Made by a program: the position numbers and the translations under genes
Part shown: positions 45,673-56,575 of the stretch, piece by piece
Layout: every line of letters begins with the position of its first letter
How positions within the stretch are numbered: position 1 is the stretch's first letter
Notes under the pieces: model-generated
Database searches by the model: none
The model's input: only the letters and a program-made list of their open reading frames with translations
Told to the model about the DNA's origin: nothing
From: Eucalyptus grandis
Lineage: Eukaryota > Streptophyta > Magnoliopsida > Myrtales > Myrtaceae
NCBI RefSeq assembly: GCF_016545825.1
Contig: NC_052614.1
Span: forward strand, 35,930,072-35,994,071
Length of the DNA stretch: 64,000 nt
Direction of reading: 5' to 3'

Positions 45673-46720
45673 TCACTTGCGACCTGTCTTGTGGGCAATT
45701 TCTCCTAAGATGACCCACTTGTCCACAACAAAACATTTCAATTGTCCAGTACAAGGTCCTGGGCCATGGCGTCCATTACACTTCTGACAAATACCAGGCT
45801 GATAGGGTGCTTTCCTTATATTCGGACCACTCCTTGCCCCTCCAAAATTCCCAAAGTTACTTTTCTTCTTCACATTCCAGGTCTGACCTTGACCAGAATA
45901 AGGTCTCTTACCCTTTCTCACATCATTAAAGTTCAACTGTTTCTTAAACTCTGACCGCTCTCTCAACAGTTCCTGTTCTACTAATTGTGCCCTTTTGTAA
46001 ATCTCATTATAATGTCTTATGTTCAAAGGCACCAGTTTCTTTCTGATGTCAGTCCTCAATCCTTTCAAGAATCTCTTAGCCTTCTCTTCCTGATCCTCAA
46101 TCAATCTAGGAGCTTATCTAGACAATTTAGAAAATCTAGCCTCATACTGATCTACTGTCAACCCTCTTTGTTCTAGCTGAACAAATTCTGTAATCTTCCT
46201 ATCCTTAGCACAATCAAAGAAATGCTTCCTATTGAAAGCCCTAACAAACTCCTCCTAGCTCACATCAGTACTTGGTGGAAAGATTATGTCCTTCGAAGCT
46301 CTCCACCAAAACTTCGCATTTCCCTCCAACTGGTATTCTGCTAAAACTATTTTCTCAGCATCAGTGCAGTCCAACAGCCGGAAAATTTGTTCCATCCCAT
46401 CAATCCATTGCTCCACCTCCTCAGGACTTCCCATTCCATTGAACTTAAGTGGCTTGACTTCGAAACTGCTCCACTAGTCCTTGAGTACGGCATTCTGCTC
46501 CGAGCTGTTGCCGCACCTGCCTTTCCATCAGATTTCCAATATTGGCTAATGCTGCGCAGGATGTCTTCCATTCGGGGTTCAGCCCATGCAACGGAGGCTT
46601 CAGCCCTCGATGGATGAGCACTTCCAGCTCGCACCATGACTTTCCTGCAATTTCCAAGCATTGCCTCAGGAATAATCTGAGACTCACTGCCTCCATTCAA
46701 AGCAACTACTACTGCTACAT
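45673..46720 (-). pseudogene. Gypsy Gag, several frame breaks
   Basis: The C-terminal half at 45673-46104 reads EDQEEKAKRFLKGLRTDIRK, IYKRAQLVEQELLRERSEFK and CQKCNGRHGPGPCTGQLKCF, typical of Tekay-type Gag before the zinc knuckle. The N-terminal half (up to about 46700) is spread over two frames, including PRMEDILRSISQ and MEWEVLRRW near 46390-46560. At least two shifts and a stop break it. The region 46720-46899 is untranslated leader. Confidence 0.75.
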
Positions 46721-46899
46721 AAGTAACATATACATGTTACTGGTACCTAAAGGCAATTCAAAGTAAACTACTAGGGATCTATGAGTGAGCTCTCATCACC
46801 CGTTATTCAATTATTTCATTTTAGATCCTATGGTGTGCATTGTCATCATGTTCCTCAATTTCCAAATGAGGCTCCTTATCACTCTACCTATAACCATTC

Positions 46900-46911
46900 G
46901 CTTTGATACCA
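46900..46911 (-). other. Primer-binding site of the Tekay-like element
   Basis: TGGTATCAAAGC on the minus strand matches the initiator tRNA-Met site with one difference. It lies 11 bases from the 5' LTR border at 46923. Confidence 0.9.
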
Positions 46912-46922
46912 AAAAGGGCGGC

Positions 46923-49900
46923 TGTGGCACCCCGAACCCTTCGTAGGTCGCCACCAGAGCCAATGTTACACCTTATTACCTTTCTCCTTAGAAGAAGCGT
47001 CATAATTCATAGACACACATTTAAAAAAAAAAAACAAAACGGTCCCAGCGCGACTCACTAGCGGAAGCAAATTAAAACATCACCATCTCTCCCCCTACCA
47101 ACCATGATACAAATACACACCACTAATTATCATGATTTTATAGACAAGCCACGACACTTTATTTACATATATTTTCAAGATGGGACTTCTTTTGGGTCGG
47201 TACATCAAAAGGAAAAGCTAAGACTTAGCCATGTCCAGTCTAAAACCTCAAAAAAGAACCCTCGACCCTCTACATCTCACGTGTACAACCCCCATCATAA
47301 GTGTCGGCTATCTATCCAAAAAGAAACAGCCCCTACTCGTCACGCACAGGCCTCACACCCAGTCCGGTGCGTCAGGCGGCGGCAATGGCAGCATCCCTCT
47401 CATCACCCCATCGCGGCGAACGTGGACGGAGACAAACTCCTAGACAATCGGGCCCACAGCCAGGCCTATGTCGTACGAGACAAAACAGCGCACACGTATG
47501 TATGTTAGTCCGGCATACGAAGGACAGCTATACTCACACTCTACCTCGACGTCGGACGGTAACCCGTAAAATACACCCCGCGTGACAGCAGGAAGCGGCA
47601 TACTGCTAATCTGAAATGTTGATCCTCAAAAGGGGTGAGTACAACCACTCAGCAGGTAAAGAAATCCAATAACAACTCAATGCATCATGCAAATCATACA
47701 TGCATTGCAGGCGTTACTTACCTTGAAGCCATGCGCATACTAACATTGTATCATCATATCATACTTGTCATCATCATCATAGCATCATTATATCATACAT
47801 TTCATCATCATCATGACATCACCACATCACACATGTCATTATCGTCATGGCATCATTATATCATACATGTCATTATCATCATGACATCATCACATTACAC
47901 ATGTCATCGTGCCATATCATATATCATCATTATTATCATCATCGTGAATATCATCATGCATGTCATGCCATGGGTGATCATCATTATTTCACATCACATA
48001 TCATCATCATCATCATGATGCACATCATATATCATCATCATTATCATAATCATGCATATCATGCATGTCATGCCATGGGTGATCATCATTATTTCACATC
48101 AAATATCATCATCATCATCCTCATCATCATGCATATCATCATGCATATCATATATCATCACCATTATCATCATCATGCATATCATGCATGTCATGCCATG
48201 GTTTAATTTCCACTTTTAGCTTTCAATTTGATCACCACATCACCCATTTCTCAAATCATCAATTTCATCATCCCCTCGGGCAAAGACCTCCGAGGTTTCC
48301 GGCATTCAGCCATCCCAGGCCACCGGGCATCTGCCCCCCCCACATTCCGGGCATCTCGCATCCCAACCGGCATCACGAGGCATTCCTTTCGGGCAGAAAC
48401 CTCCGACAGGGCTTCCGGCATTTACACTCCCTGGTCAGGCATCCCGTACCCCAATCCTGGCATCGCGAGACATTCCTTTTGGGCAGAAACCTCCGACAGG
48501 GCTTCCGGCACCCCCACATTTCGGGCATTCTGAATCTCCCAGGGCCATCTAGCAATGCATCTCTATACATTCCGGGCATTATCCTCCACCACAACCACCT
48601 CCTCACTTATCATTATCCACATTTACCATTATTTTGATCTCAATTTAACATGGCATATGGCGTGACATCAAACAAGTCATACTTGGCATAGGATTCACAC
48701 ATGCATCACAATTTAATGTCATACATACACCAATGTCTTATTATACATGCTACATGGTGTAATCATTTATGGAATTTATGGCCAATAAAATAATCCATTT
48801 TATTTTATTTTTTATTTATTTTTTATATAAATATTAAATTCAATAAAAATTCAAGCAATCATTAAAAAAACCAATAGGATGACAATTTCATGCAAAATTC
48901 ATGGCCAAATTGAATTTTACACAATCTCACCATTTTCACAAAACATCCTATGATTCTCGGATGAAACTAGAACGCACAGTTTTCGAAGAAATTCAATTAA
49001 AATATCCATATGGCCTCCCAAAATTATGAAATTTTACTGAGTTATAGCCAAGACATTTTCGTACAACTTTCATGAAGAACTCCAAGCCAGATTATTTTTA
49101 GATTATTTTATACAGTCTCACGAAGCTTCTGGATCCATTACCGCATCGTCCAGTGTATACTTCTCCGAAATATTGAGTTTTAACCTATCTATTATCTTTC
49201 GTTTTCTCTGAAATTTGGATATGTTATACATAAAGATTTTCTCTACAAGTTTTATGAAGAGATCTAAGTCAAATAATCAGATTATTGTCATCATCTATGT
49301 CCATGAAGTCTCGGATGTCTCGGAATACATCACCAGAATCACCGTCTTCAAGATCTAGTTGATTTACAAGGAAATTCTTGTTCATTTCACTTAAAATTTA
49401 AGTATGTTATATTTTAGGATGTCCCCTACAACTTTTATGAAGAAATCGAAGTGCGATTCTCAACATAAACCAACATGCAACCACAAATCCAACCAAAGGT
49501 CAGTAAAATCTTTCCAGATCTGGGGTCTCTGTAGGATGAGACTTTAACCCCTCAAATCTCCATCATTTTCCACGAAATTTTAGTATGGTGTATTAAAAGA
49601 TGTTAGTTACAATTTTCATGAAGAAATCGAAGCCAAAAGCGGACTCTAAACACACATGCAAGCTCAAACAACATTCTGACTCACAGGGTACGAGCAAGAA
49701 CAGCCACACCATTCACACATAAATCGACCATGCTTCGGTTTTTCTCACCTAACACCCAAGAATTTAACATGCAAGCATCATACACACATGCAAGAGAAGC
49801 TAGAGGACTCCCACTTGCCTCTAGACTGGTCCGTCGACGGCGTAAGGCAGCGAATCACGACGGCACACGGCGGACGGACGGCGGTTCCTCCTCCTCTCTC

Positions 49901-50561
49901 TCTCAGCCACTCTCTCTCTCTCTCTCGCACAACTCTCTTTCTCTCACTCTCTCTCTTTGGGCAAGCAATTAACCGGCCACTCTCCTCTCTCTCTTCCCTT
50001 TTATTTCCTTAAATCCCATCATTAGCAATCATGAGATTGCCTCACCAATGGCCAATGCATGGCCTTCTTCTTGCCACTTGTTATAATACTTGCATGATGG
50101 GCTTGGGCCTCCTCTTCTTGGGCCTTCTTTTGTGGCCGATGACCACATCTCCTTGGGCCTAAATGGGCCGGCGACAGCCCCCTTCCATGGGCTTCTATTA
50201 GGCCGACTAGTTTGGCCCACTAAAATCCCCCTTTTTGGGCCTAAGGCCCAAACCTAATTCAAATCAAATTTTATTTTCAATTATTCATCTTTAATTTATT
50301 TCTTTTATAGATTTCAAATTTTAAATTTTAAATTCCACATGGCCAAAGTCTTGTGACATTTTTATTTAGTTCATAAGGTGCATGGCCAAGCATAGATTAT
50401 CATCATTAATCTATCAAATTTTTAAAATTTCATAAACACAAGCACAAATCACCTAATCTTAAAAAGACTAATGGCTAAAGCATAAACCTTAGGAAATTTT
50501 ATCACCTAATTAAAGACTTTAACACACCTTATGGCTTGTCATTGAATTTTGGGATACCACA
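46923..50561 (-). repeat. 5' LTR of the Tekay-like element (3639 bp)
   Basis: This is the promoter-side LTR in the element's own direction. It carries the same order of features as its partner: TATA-like block near 49996-50006, donor-like word at 49747, CAT-rich tract at 47900-48190, acceptor-like motif at 47611 and the small frame at 47353-47601. Confidence 0.93.
47353..47601 (-). pseudogene. LTR-encoded conserved small frame, one stop
   Basis: The frame reads MPLPAVTRGVFYGLPSDVEV and ends with PDAPDWV like its partner at 38849-39100. A three-base deletion removes one residue without shifting the frame, and a TAG replaces CAG after GPIV. All other parts remain open. Both LTRs of one element were identical at insertion, so the stop arose afterwards. 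Confidence 0.5.
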
Positions 50562-50835
50562 TTTCTCAAGGACTCAAAACAAATGACGACTTTCTGTTGA
50601 CCCGAAAAAAAAAAATCAACCGAATTTTCATTAAATCAAGAAAAATTTGGGTCTGTTCTTATTGACCAAAAAGAAAAAAGAAAAAGAAAAAACAGCCAAG
50701 CCTAGCCAGTAGAGTTGTTTAATGAATGGCCTGATCTGACCATGACCATCGCATAGCCACGTGGAAACTTAGAAATCGCCTCTAAACAAACTGCTGGACC
50801 AGCATCCAATATCTACTACTTGAACTTTAATTAAC

Positions 50836-51036
50836 TACTTGGGTTTACCTTAGTGGCCATCCTTCCAACTTGGAAGGGAGAGGTGGGGGGTTCGAATCCC
50901 TACCTTCTCAGGGGGTTGGGGTGGGGACGAATTAGTATCGGGAGTGGGTTTTGACTCCCACGCCTTGCAAGGGAGCAAGGCAAAAGTCTGAAAGTGAGAG
51001 TTAGAATAGGAGTAGAATAGAACCGACAAAACAAAA
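50836..51036 (+). mobile_element. tRNA-derived SINE
   Basis: An A-box-like TAGTGGCCATCC (50851-50862) and a perfect B box GGTTCGAATCC (50889-50899) at tRNA-like spacing form an internal RNA polymerase III promoter. The body continues with GGAGTGGGTTTTGACTCCCA and GCAAGGCAAAAGTCTGAAAG and ends in an A-rich stretch (GACAAAACAAAA). A truncated relative lies at 37339-37518 on the other strand. Confidence 0.8.
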
Positions 51037-51329
51037 TTAATTGGTTTATTAATGAGGTGCTAAGAACAACTTTCAATTCTACCTCTTTAATTCAATAGTA
51101 AATGCAATTGATATCTCAAGCATCAAGACCCAACGCAAACTTTAATCAAAATCATTTTCTTTCACCTATATATAAAGATCACATCTCCAAGATATCACAA
51201 ACAAGAACCTACAAAAGCAAAAAAAAGAAAAGGAAAAAAAAGCCTATAGATTTTCTTTCATATTTTTTTTTTTGGTCGAACATTTTCTTTCAAATTCGTT
51301 TGATCATCTTTGCTTTTATTTTTTATTTT

Positions 51330-52115
51330 TTCTAGAAAACCCCATTCTCCCCTTCTTCTCCGTTCTTCTTCTTCTATGGCCTTCAGGTTATTTGCCACTG
51401 CTCTACCGAAGCCTTTGCCAGACTTCCCGATGACCAAACTTGGCCAATCAGTATGTCGCTCCCCCCATTCTGTGCTTGCCGTTTCGTCAATCTCCGTTGT
51501 CTCCCCAAGGGATTGTCGGCCATGGAGGTTGCGGAGCATGGAGGCCAGGGCCAAGGAGGTCAAGGTTGCGCTTCACGGAGACCTCAATCTCCATTGCCAC
51601 GGGAGAGAGAGAGAGAGAGGGAGAGAAGGGTAGAGATGTGAAGCGCAGGAGACCGATCGGTGAGGGTGATGGTAAACGCTTATGGAACAACGAAGGTGGG
51701 GGCTCCTCGTCTTACTGTGGTTGCTAGGTTTGGACTTGCAGAGTAAGTAATGAAGATGAATAAAGATCAAAGGAGGGAGAAAGAAGTGAAAAAAAATCAA
51801 AGGTAAGAGATTAGAAATTATGCCTATGAATGCAAGGATATATTAGATAACATACACAAATATACGTATATATACCTTTTGATCTTTTATTTTAACCATA
51901 TATATGTACTTATATTCATGAAAATAGAATAATTTATTTCTCCTTTAATTGGTAGAGCACTCGTATTTTTGTGAAGTTGTTTCATTCAACATATAAGCCT
52001 GAAAGGATTAGGAAATCTCCACATGTGGATACAATGCAGTCTATGTATAAAGCATCCACTAATTTATTTTCCGAAAATTATCAACAAAGAACAACCTTTA
52101 CAAGATTTATAATTG
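51330..52115 (+). repeat. Unclassified repeat P plus DEFL-like upstream region, copy 3
   Basis: The first part (TTCTTCTATGGCCTTCAGGT, CCATGGAGGT, then GGCTCCTCGTCTTACT near 51700) is a diverged relative of 56850-57240. The second part (CATAAGCCTGAAAGGATTAG; TATAAAGCATCCACTAATTT near 52045; CAAAGAACAACCTTTACAAG near 52085) matches 57480-57620, just upstream of the intact DEFL gene. So the order 'P then DEFL upstream region' is repeated, but no DEFL coding sequence follows here. Overlapping open frames on both strands look like composition effects. Confidence 0.6.
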
Positions 52116-52200
52116 ATACCAGTTTTAATGAATGCATTTGGTTTGATTATATCTTTACCATGTGTCATTATAGTATAGTTCATGTATTTTGACTGCACAA

Positions 52201-53153
52201 CTTTGATTTAATGTGGTAAATCGATTATGAAAATTTTGATTTATTTTTATACCACTACTAAAAGATATTCTCTGAAAAATTAAAAATATGATAAAGTTAA
52301 ATATATTAACAATACTAAACATCCATTATATACCATGCCAATTTACAGCTAAAAAACTCCCTTAATAATCATTATTTGGAATGTCATCTTTGCTTGATTA
52401 TATTGAATAATTAGTCGTTGACAAAAAAGTTGTTGCAATTGTAATTGCATTATAAGATAACCCATTCAAAATATTTGCAAATATAATTACTTTTGTGCCA
52501 ATTCTAAGTGCATCAAAATTTCCATATAACCATTAAAGAAGAAGAAATATGATTTTCAAATCAGGAACGTAATGCGATAGGAGCAAGTTGCATTGGCAAC
52601 TTAAAAAAATATTCTCCATTTAGCTACTTAACTGCCCTTTTCAAAAATTACTCTCTTGTAAAAAGATATATTAGCTAAATCAAACAAATACCATCTAATA
52701 ATTTTGAATGTTATAATGCAAAAGACTCAAACCCTAGAATTGGCCATGAAGTTAATTTTTGCGTTTCTGAATCCTCTAGCCTCTCTTGTGGAGAAGAGAG
52801 ACGGCAATTTCTTATCAAAAGGGAGAAGAAAAAGAAAACAGAGATAAGAAACCAAGAGAAGAAAAAAAAGATAATAAATAATCTTAAATTAGGACCAGAC
52901 CCCAAATTTCACCTTAGACTTGTTTTGCAAACAGATTGTGGTCCTAATGCGTGTTTGATCATATTTCCTTCATCATTATTCCAAAATCTTTAATTGCTCG
53001 AAAATCTTGAAATCATTCTAATGAAGACACAAATAACTCTTCTTAATTTATGCTCCACGGGTGCTATAAATAACTTAGCAACTATAGATAAAGATGCATT
53101 AATAGCTTCATAGAACTATTGAATCAAGTCATTTCACTATCAAAACAATTCAA
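52201..53153. other. AT-rich sequence; right part is pseudogene-2 upstream region
   Basis: Up to about 52950 nothing is recognised. From about 52960 the sequence is the paralogue of 37300-37675 without the SINE. It includes TATAAAT at 53065-53071, a plausible TATA box for the pseudogene. Confidence 0.5.
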
Positions 53154-53600
53154 ATAGCTAGACTCCTCCAAGCATATTGCCTCCTCCTCATTTTCTTCGT
53201 GCTCACAGGTTAATATTTTTCCCTTTCAGAGAATAGAGAAATTCATGTTACATCTACTTTCTCATTAGGCATGAATGTGGTACCAAAAATTATTTACTTT
53301 TTTGTTCAAAAAGCGAGATTGATGATGAAGACAACTATGGCGAAGGATTGCATTGAAGATCTAGGAGTATGTAATGCTGGAGGTGATGATTGCGAGTGAA
53401 GTTGCTATGCAAAGCATGGTCCAGGGTCTCAAGGCACCTCCGACACCTCCATCAGTCCTCCATTATGTTCTTGCATCTATTCGTGCTCTCTAAATGCTTA
53501 ATCGCAAGGGTAGACAAGTACTTGCCATGAATGTCAAGATTGCGATAGCAACATCAACACAAGTGCTTGTCACAACTTGCAAGAATCTTATTTCATAATT
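53154..53600 (+). pseudogene. Defensin-like (DEFL) pseudogene 2
   Basis: Exon 1 is again 55 bases (53154-53208), but the start codon is ATA instead of ATG. The rest reads ARLLQAYCLLLIFFVLT, a good signal peptide. A GT donor (53209) and an AG acceptor (ending 53313) follow. Exon 2 gives DCIEDLGVCNAGGDDCE, then TGA, then SCYAKHGPGSQGTSDTS, SPPLCSCIYSC and SLNA before a stop. It matches domain 1 of the intact genes except for one lost Cys (GTS for GSC). The TGA is at the same codon as in pseudogene 1. Domain 2 is only faintly visible further on. Confidence 0.78.
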
Positions 53601-53626
53601 TCTAAAAGCCCTATGATATTATTTGT

Positions 53627-54418
53627 ATATATACATATATTTGTATATGTTATCCTTATGCTCACAGGCACAATTTCTAATCTCTTTTATTTATTTATTT
53701 CTTTTTTCACTTCTTTCTCTCCCTTTGGTCTCTATTCTTCTTCATTACTTCATCTGCGAGTCTAAACCCAGCAACGAAAGTAAGACGAGGAGTCCCCAAC
53801 TTCACAGCTCCGTAAGCCAATGCTCCGTTGCCTTCGCAGACCAATCTCCTCCGCTGCACATCTCTCCCCTTTTCTCTCTCTCCCATGGCCATGGAGGTCA
53901 AGGTCATGACCTGGAGCCGTCAAGGGTCACCTCAACCTCCATTGCCTCGACGTCCATGTCCCGTGACCTCCATGGCCATCATTTCCATGGAGAGATGGAT
54001 GAGAGTGACGAAGCAGCAAGCACAGAGAGGGGGAGAGAGACGCACTGATAGGCCAAGTTTGGTCATTGGGAAGTCTGGCAATGGCTTTGTCAGAGCCGTG
54101 GAAAACAACCTGAAGGCGAGAGAAGAAGAAGAACGAGGAATAAAGGGAAGGATGGAGGTTTTTAGCTTCTTTTCTATGTTTGTATGAGTTATAGTCAAAA
54201 TACTGTATTAATTGTTGTCAGTGGGTATAATGTGCTAAAAGGGTGGGATCAAAAAAGATAATATAGTCAAACTACTGTATTAAGAAGTGCGGAAGTCAAA
54301 GGGAGAATGAAAAAAGCTTGTTACTTTTTTTGTTTAATGTATTTTGGTTTTCAAACTTTCCTATCCCATACCGCCATGTTAACATCATTAACTACGTCAA
54401 TAACAAAAATGCTTGATT
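53627..54418 (+). repeat. Repeat P, copy 1 (inverted partner of 56574-57360)
   Basis: This arm, from TTGTATATATACATATATTT to CAATAACAAAAATGCTT, is nearly identical to the reverse complement of 56574-57360. Open frames occur on both strands (for example 53828-54187), with the phrase PSLVIGKSGNGFVRAV also in the other copies. I cannot assign a protein family; it may be a transposon-derived or gene-fragment repeat. CTTTCTCTCCC- and GAGAGAG-type tracts lie inside. Confidence 0.8.
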
Positions 54419-55895
54419 GCGCAACTTATACAAATCGAAGGACCGATTGCACAATTGGCATAAGTTATAGGTCTAAAAATATAATTACCACCTGTAATTA
54501 TTATTCCCGAGTGGCTATTATACTATTGGTAATGGTCCTAATGGAATGCATTTTACAGTTTTGGGACTAGTACTTTGTAGTATATACGATAGTGATAGTG
54601 ATACGTATCAAGTTGCCCGGCAGGAAAAAATTATAGTAAGTTTGCCATTTTGTGGCTGTATGATAATTGTATTTTTCTTTTCTTTTTTTATATTTGACTA
54701 TTTACTTTCATCAAAAAAGCTAGATTACCAAGGTTTTTTCCCTACATATTGCAGGCAAGAGTCTTTATAAAAAAGAAAAAAGAAAAGAGGTGACCCTTAT
54801 ATACTTTCATGGGTCTCAATTACTTTTTTTCTTTCTCAAATATCCTCAAATACTTATATTACAATTATTATGTGAATGGATAAATGTGTAGGCTAATAAT
54901 TTTGTGTTATTTCTCGCATATTTTATTTTTACACTTGGGATCTTTTGTATCTTACACTAACCGTCCAAGAAAAGTCCGAACCCTAAAATATCTTTCACTT
55001 TCTATTCATATGTAATCCATTTATATCCATTGCGTATCTTTATCACTTACTAGCTATTATGTACTTTTCTCAGGTTCGTTGTTAAAATATTGTTTTAATA
55101 GAATAATTTTGCCTCATCTTTCAAATTTTGATTTCTTATATACATGCCAGACGTGTTTCCCGTTTATTAATTTATCTTTAAACTACGACTACGCTAGTTG
55201 TATTATAAAGCACATCATTATTGTCAAAAATCAATATCATAATGATTCACGTGCACCCACATAGAATGGGGGTCATGATGAATAATTTGGTGAAACAGCT
55301 AACACTAAACATTATTTGACTTGGTATCATAATTAGGGTTGTATGTTGAGTAATTAGCTAAGATAATCTAAAAATGTAAATATGTACGACTTAGGATAAG
55401 CGAGACTTTCATTAAACACAGTAACAGTTATAAGTATCTATGCGCCTTATCAGCACATTATCAGTTTGGATCCAATTGCTTGAAACAAAATTAGGGTGAA
55501 AATGCTCGTACGTGCATTGTGTTTGAATTTATCTTATTCCTCGAATGTACAACCCGCCGCTAAACATGAGTGGTCATCTTTTATTCTTCATATACACAAT
55601 TGTATTTACTTTCTAACACACATCACATTTTTAACCGGTCTTTTCTTAAATGGGTATTGTATCGGATCAACAATACTACGGTAATGAGCAATTAAGGCAT
55701 ATTTTATTCCTTCAAATTGAAAAAAATTTGCATACCAAGTCCACTATGTAATTTCTGATCCTTTCTCATTAGAATCACACGAGCATTAAAAACCGAAAAA
55801 AAATATCAATGCCAATAATAATGATAATAATAATAATACTAGAAACGGAAAGAAATAGCAAGTATACCAATAATAGAAACAATAAGGGATAAGAA
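54419..55895. other. AT-rich intergenic sequence
   Basis: No gene is recognised from 54419 to about 55600. From about 55640 to 55895 the sequence is the inverted duplicate of 58281-58547, downstream of the second intact DEFL gene, and so is 3' flank of the first. Confidence 0.55.
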
Positions 55896-56436
55896 TTAGC
55901 AAGGGTATTGGCATTGACACAGCCAAGGACCAGCACTATTATCGCAATACCCTCGGCCTTGACTGAACTTGGTGGCACATTGATCGCTGCAACACTGGTT
56001 CGTACAGGCGATGCTGCACAAACCCCCGCCACCATTGCACACTTTTGGCGGCGGCGGCGGTGCAAGACAATCGTAGTAGCAAGTGCAAAGTGGAGGCTTG
56101 ATGTTGTAGTCGCACGATCCTTGCGAGCCTGGGCCATGACTTGTGTAGCATCTTTGCTCGCACTCGTTGCCCTTCCCACATAGCCCTATCCCTTCACTGC
56201 AATATGTCTCCACCTTAAGCATCTCTATCATCCCGCCTTTCCTCCAAAAGAAAGAAAAGAGAAAAAAGGAAAACATGGTATCACTGTTAGAACCCTACAA
56301 TATACGGTTTGATTGAGAGCAGGAAATGCTTTTCAATGTCTTTGTCTCACCATGGTCATCAAGCAAAAGGATGAGAGAAACCTGCGAGTACAAGGAGGAC
56401 GATGAGAATGCAACACTTTCGGTAGACTTCGGCCAT
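55896..56436 (-). CDS. Two-domain defensin-like secreted protein, gene 1
   Basis: Exon 1 is 56382-56436 (55 bases, MAEVYRKCCILIVLLVLA, a signal peptide). The intron starts GTTTCTC and ends at 56237 with AAAG. Exon 2 is 56236-55896 (341 bases). Joined, it gives 131 residues: signal peptide, then two cysteine-stabilised alpha-beta-like modules. Module 1 has GLCGKGNECEQRC, GPGSQGSC and PPLCTCYYDC (8 Cys). After a Pro-rich linker (LAPPPPPKV), module 2 has NQCCSDQC, GRGYC and LCQCQYPC (10 Cys). CxxxC, GxC and CxC in each module are the defensin-like signature. Such proteins are secreted and act in defence or in cell signalling; which applies here is unknown. The intron after the signal peptide is typical of the family. 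It is head to head with gene 2 at 57738, but its upstream region is rearranged and the TATA box seen in gene 2 is missing. Confidence 0.85.
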
Positions 56437-56456
56437 TACTTGTTTTCCACGGATTT

Positions 56457-56575
56457 GGCTTCAATTGCTTCTTATTTTTGTCGCAAAACAGCATCGCCCT
56501 CCACCTTAGACATTGCCATCGCCATAAATGTGCGGGCGATGCTGTTTTGCGACCAAATAAGAAGCAATTGAAGCC
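56457..56575. repeat. Hairpin-forming inverted repeat upstream of DEFL gene 1
   Basis: Arms 56457-56498 and 56535-56575 (CAATTGCTTCTTATTTTTGT against its inverse, then GCAAAACAGCATCGCC) are about 40 bases each, nearly perfect, around a 36-base loop. The right arm and loop are a direct copy of the 57653-57718 upstream region of gene 2. Confidence 0.85.

Larger units (their letters stand above)
38418..50561 (-). mobile_element. Ty3/gypsy chromovirus (Tekay-like), complete but dead
   Basis: The two LTRs (38418-42126 and 46923-50561) begin TGTGGCACCC and end in CCACA on the plus strand. The whole is flanked by TTTCT (38413-38417 and 50562-50566), a perfect target duplication. On the minus strand the order is LTR, primer-binding site, gag, protease, reverse transcriptase, RNase H, integrase, chromodomain, polypurine tract, LTR. 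The pol order and the terminal chromodomain define a chromovirus. Very long LTRs and a Gag-Pol wording familiar from Del/Tekay elements support the Tekay clade. Every coding domain carries stops, shifts or active-site changes. Confidence 0.93.

Noticed and set aside
53623..54048. 141-codon frame in repeat P
   Set aside because: A corresponding frame exists in the inverted copy, but both strands are open there and no domain is visible. I treat it as repeat sequence.
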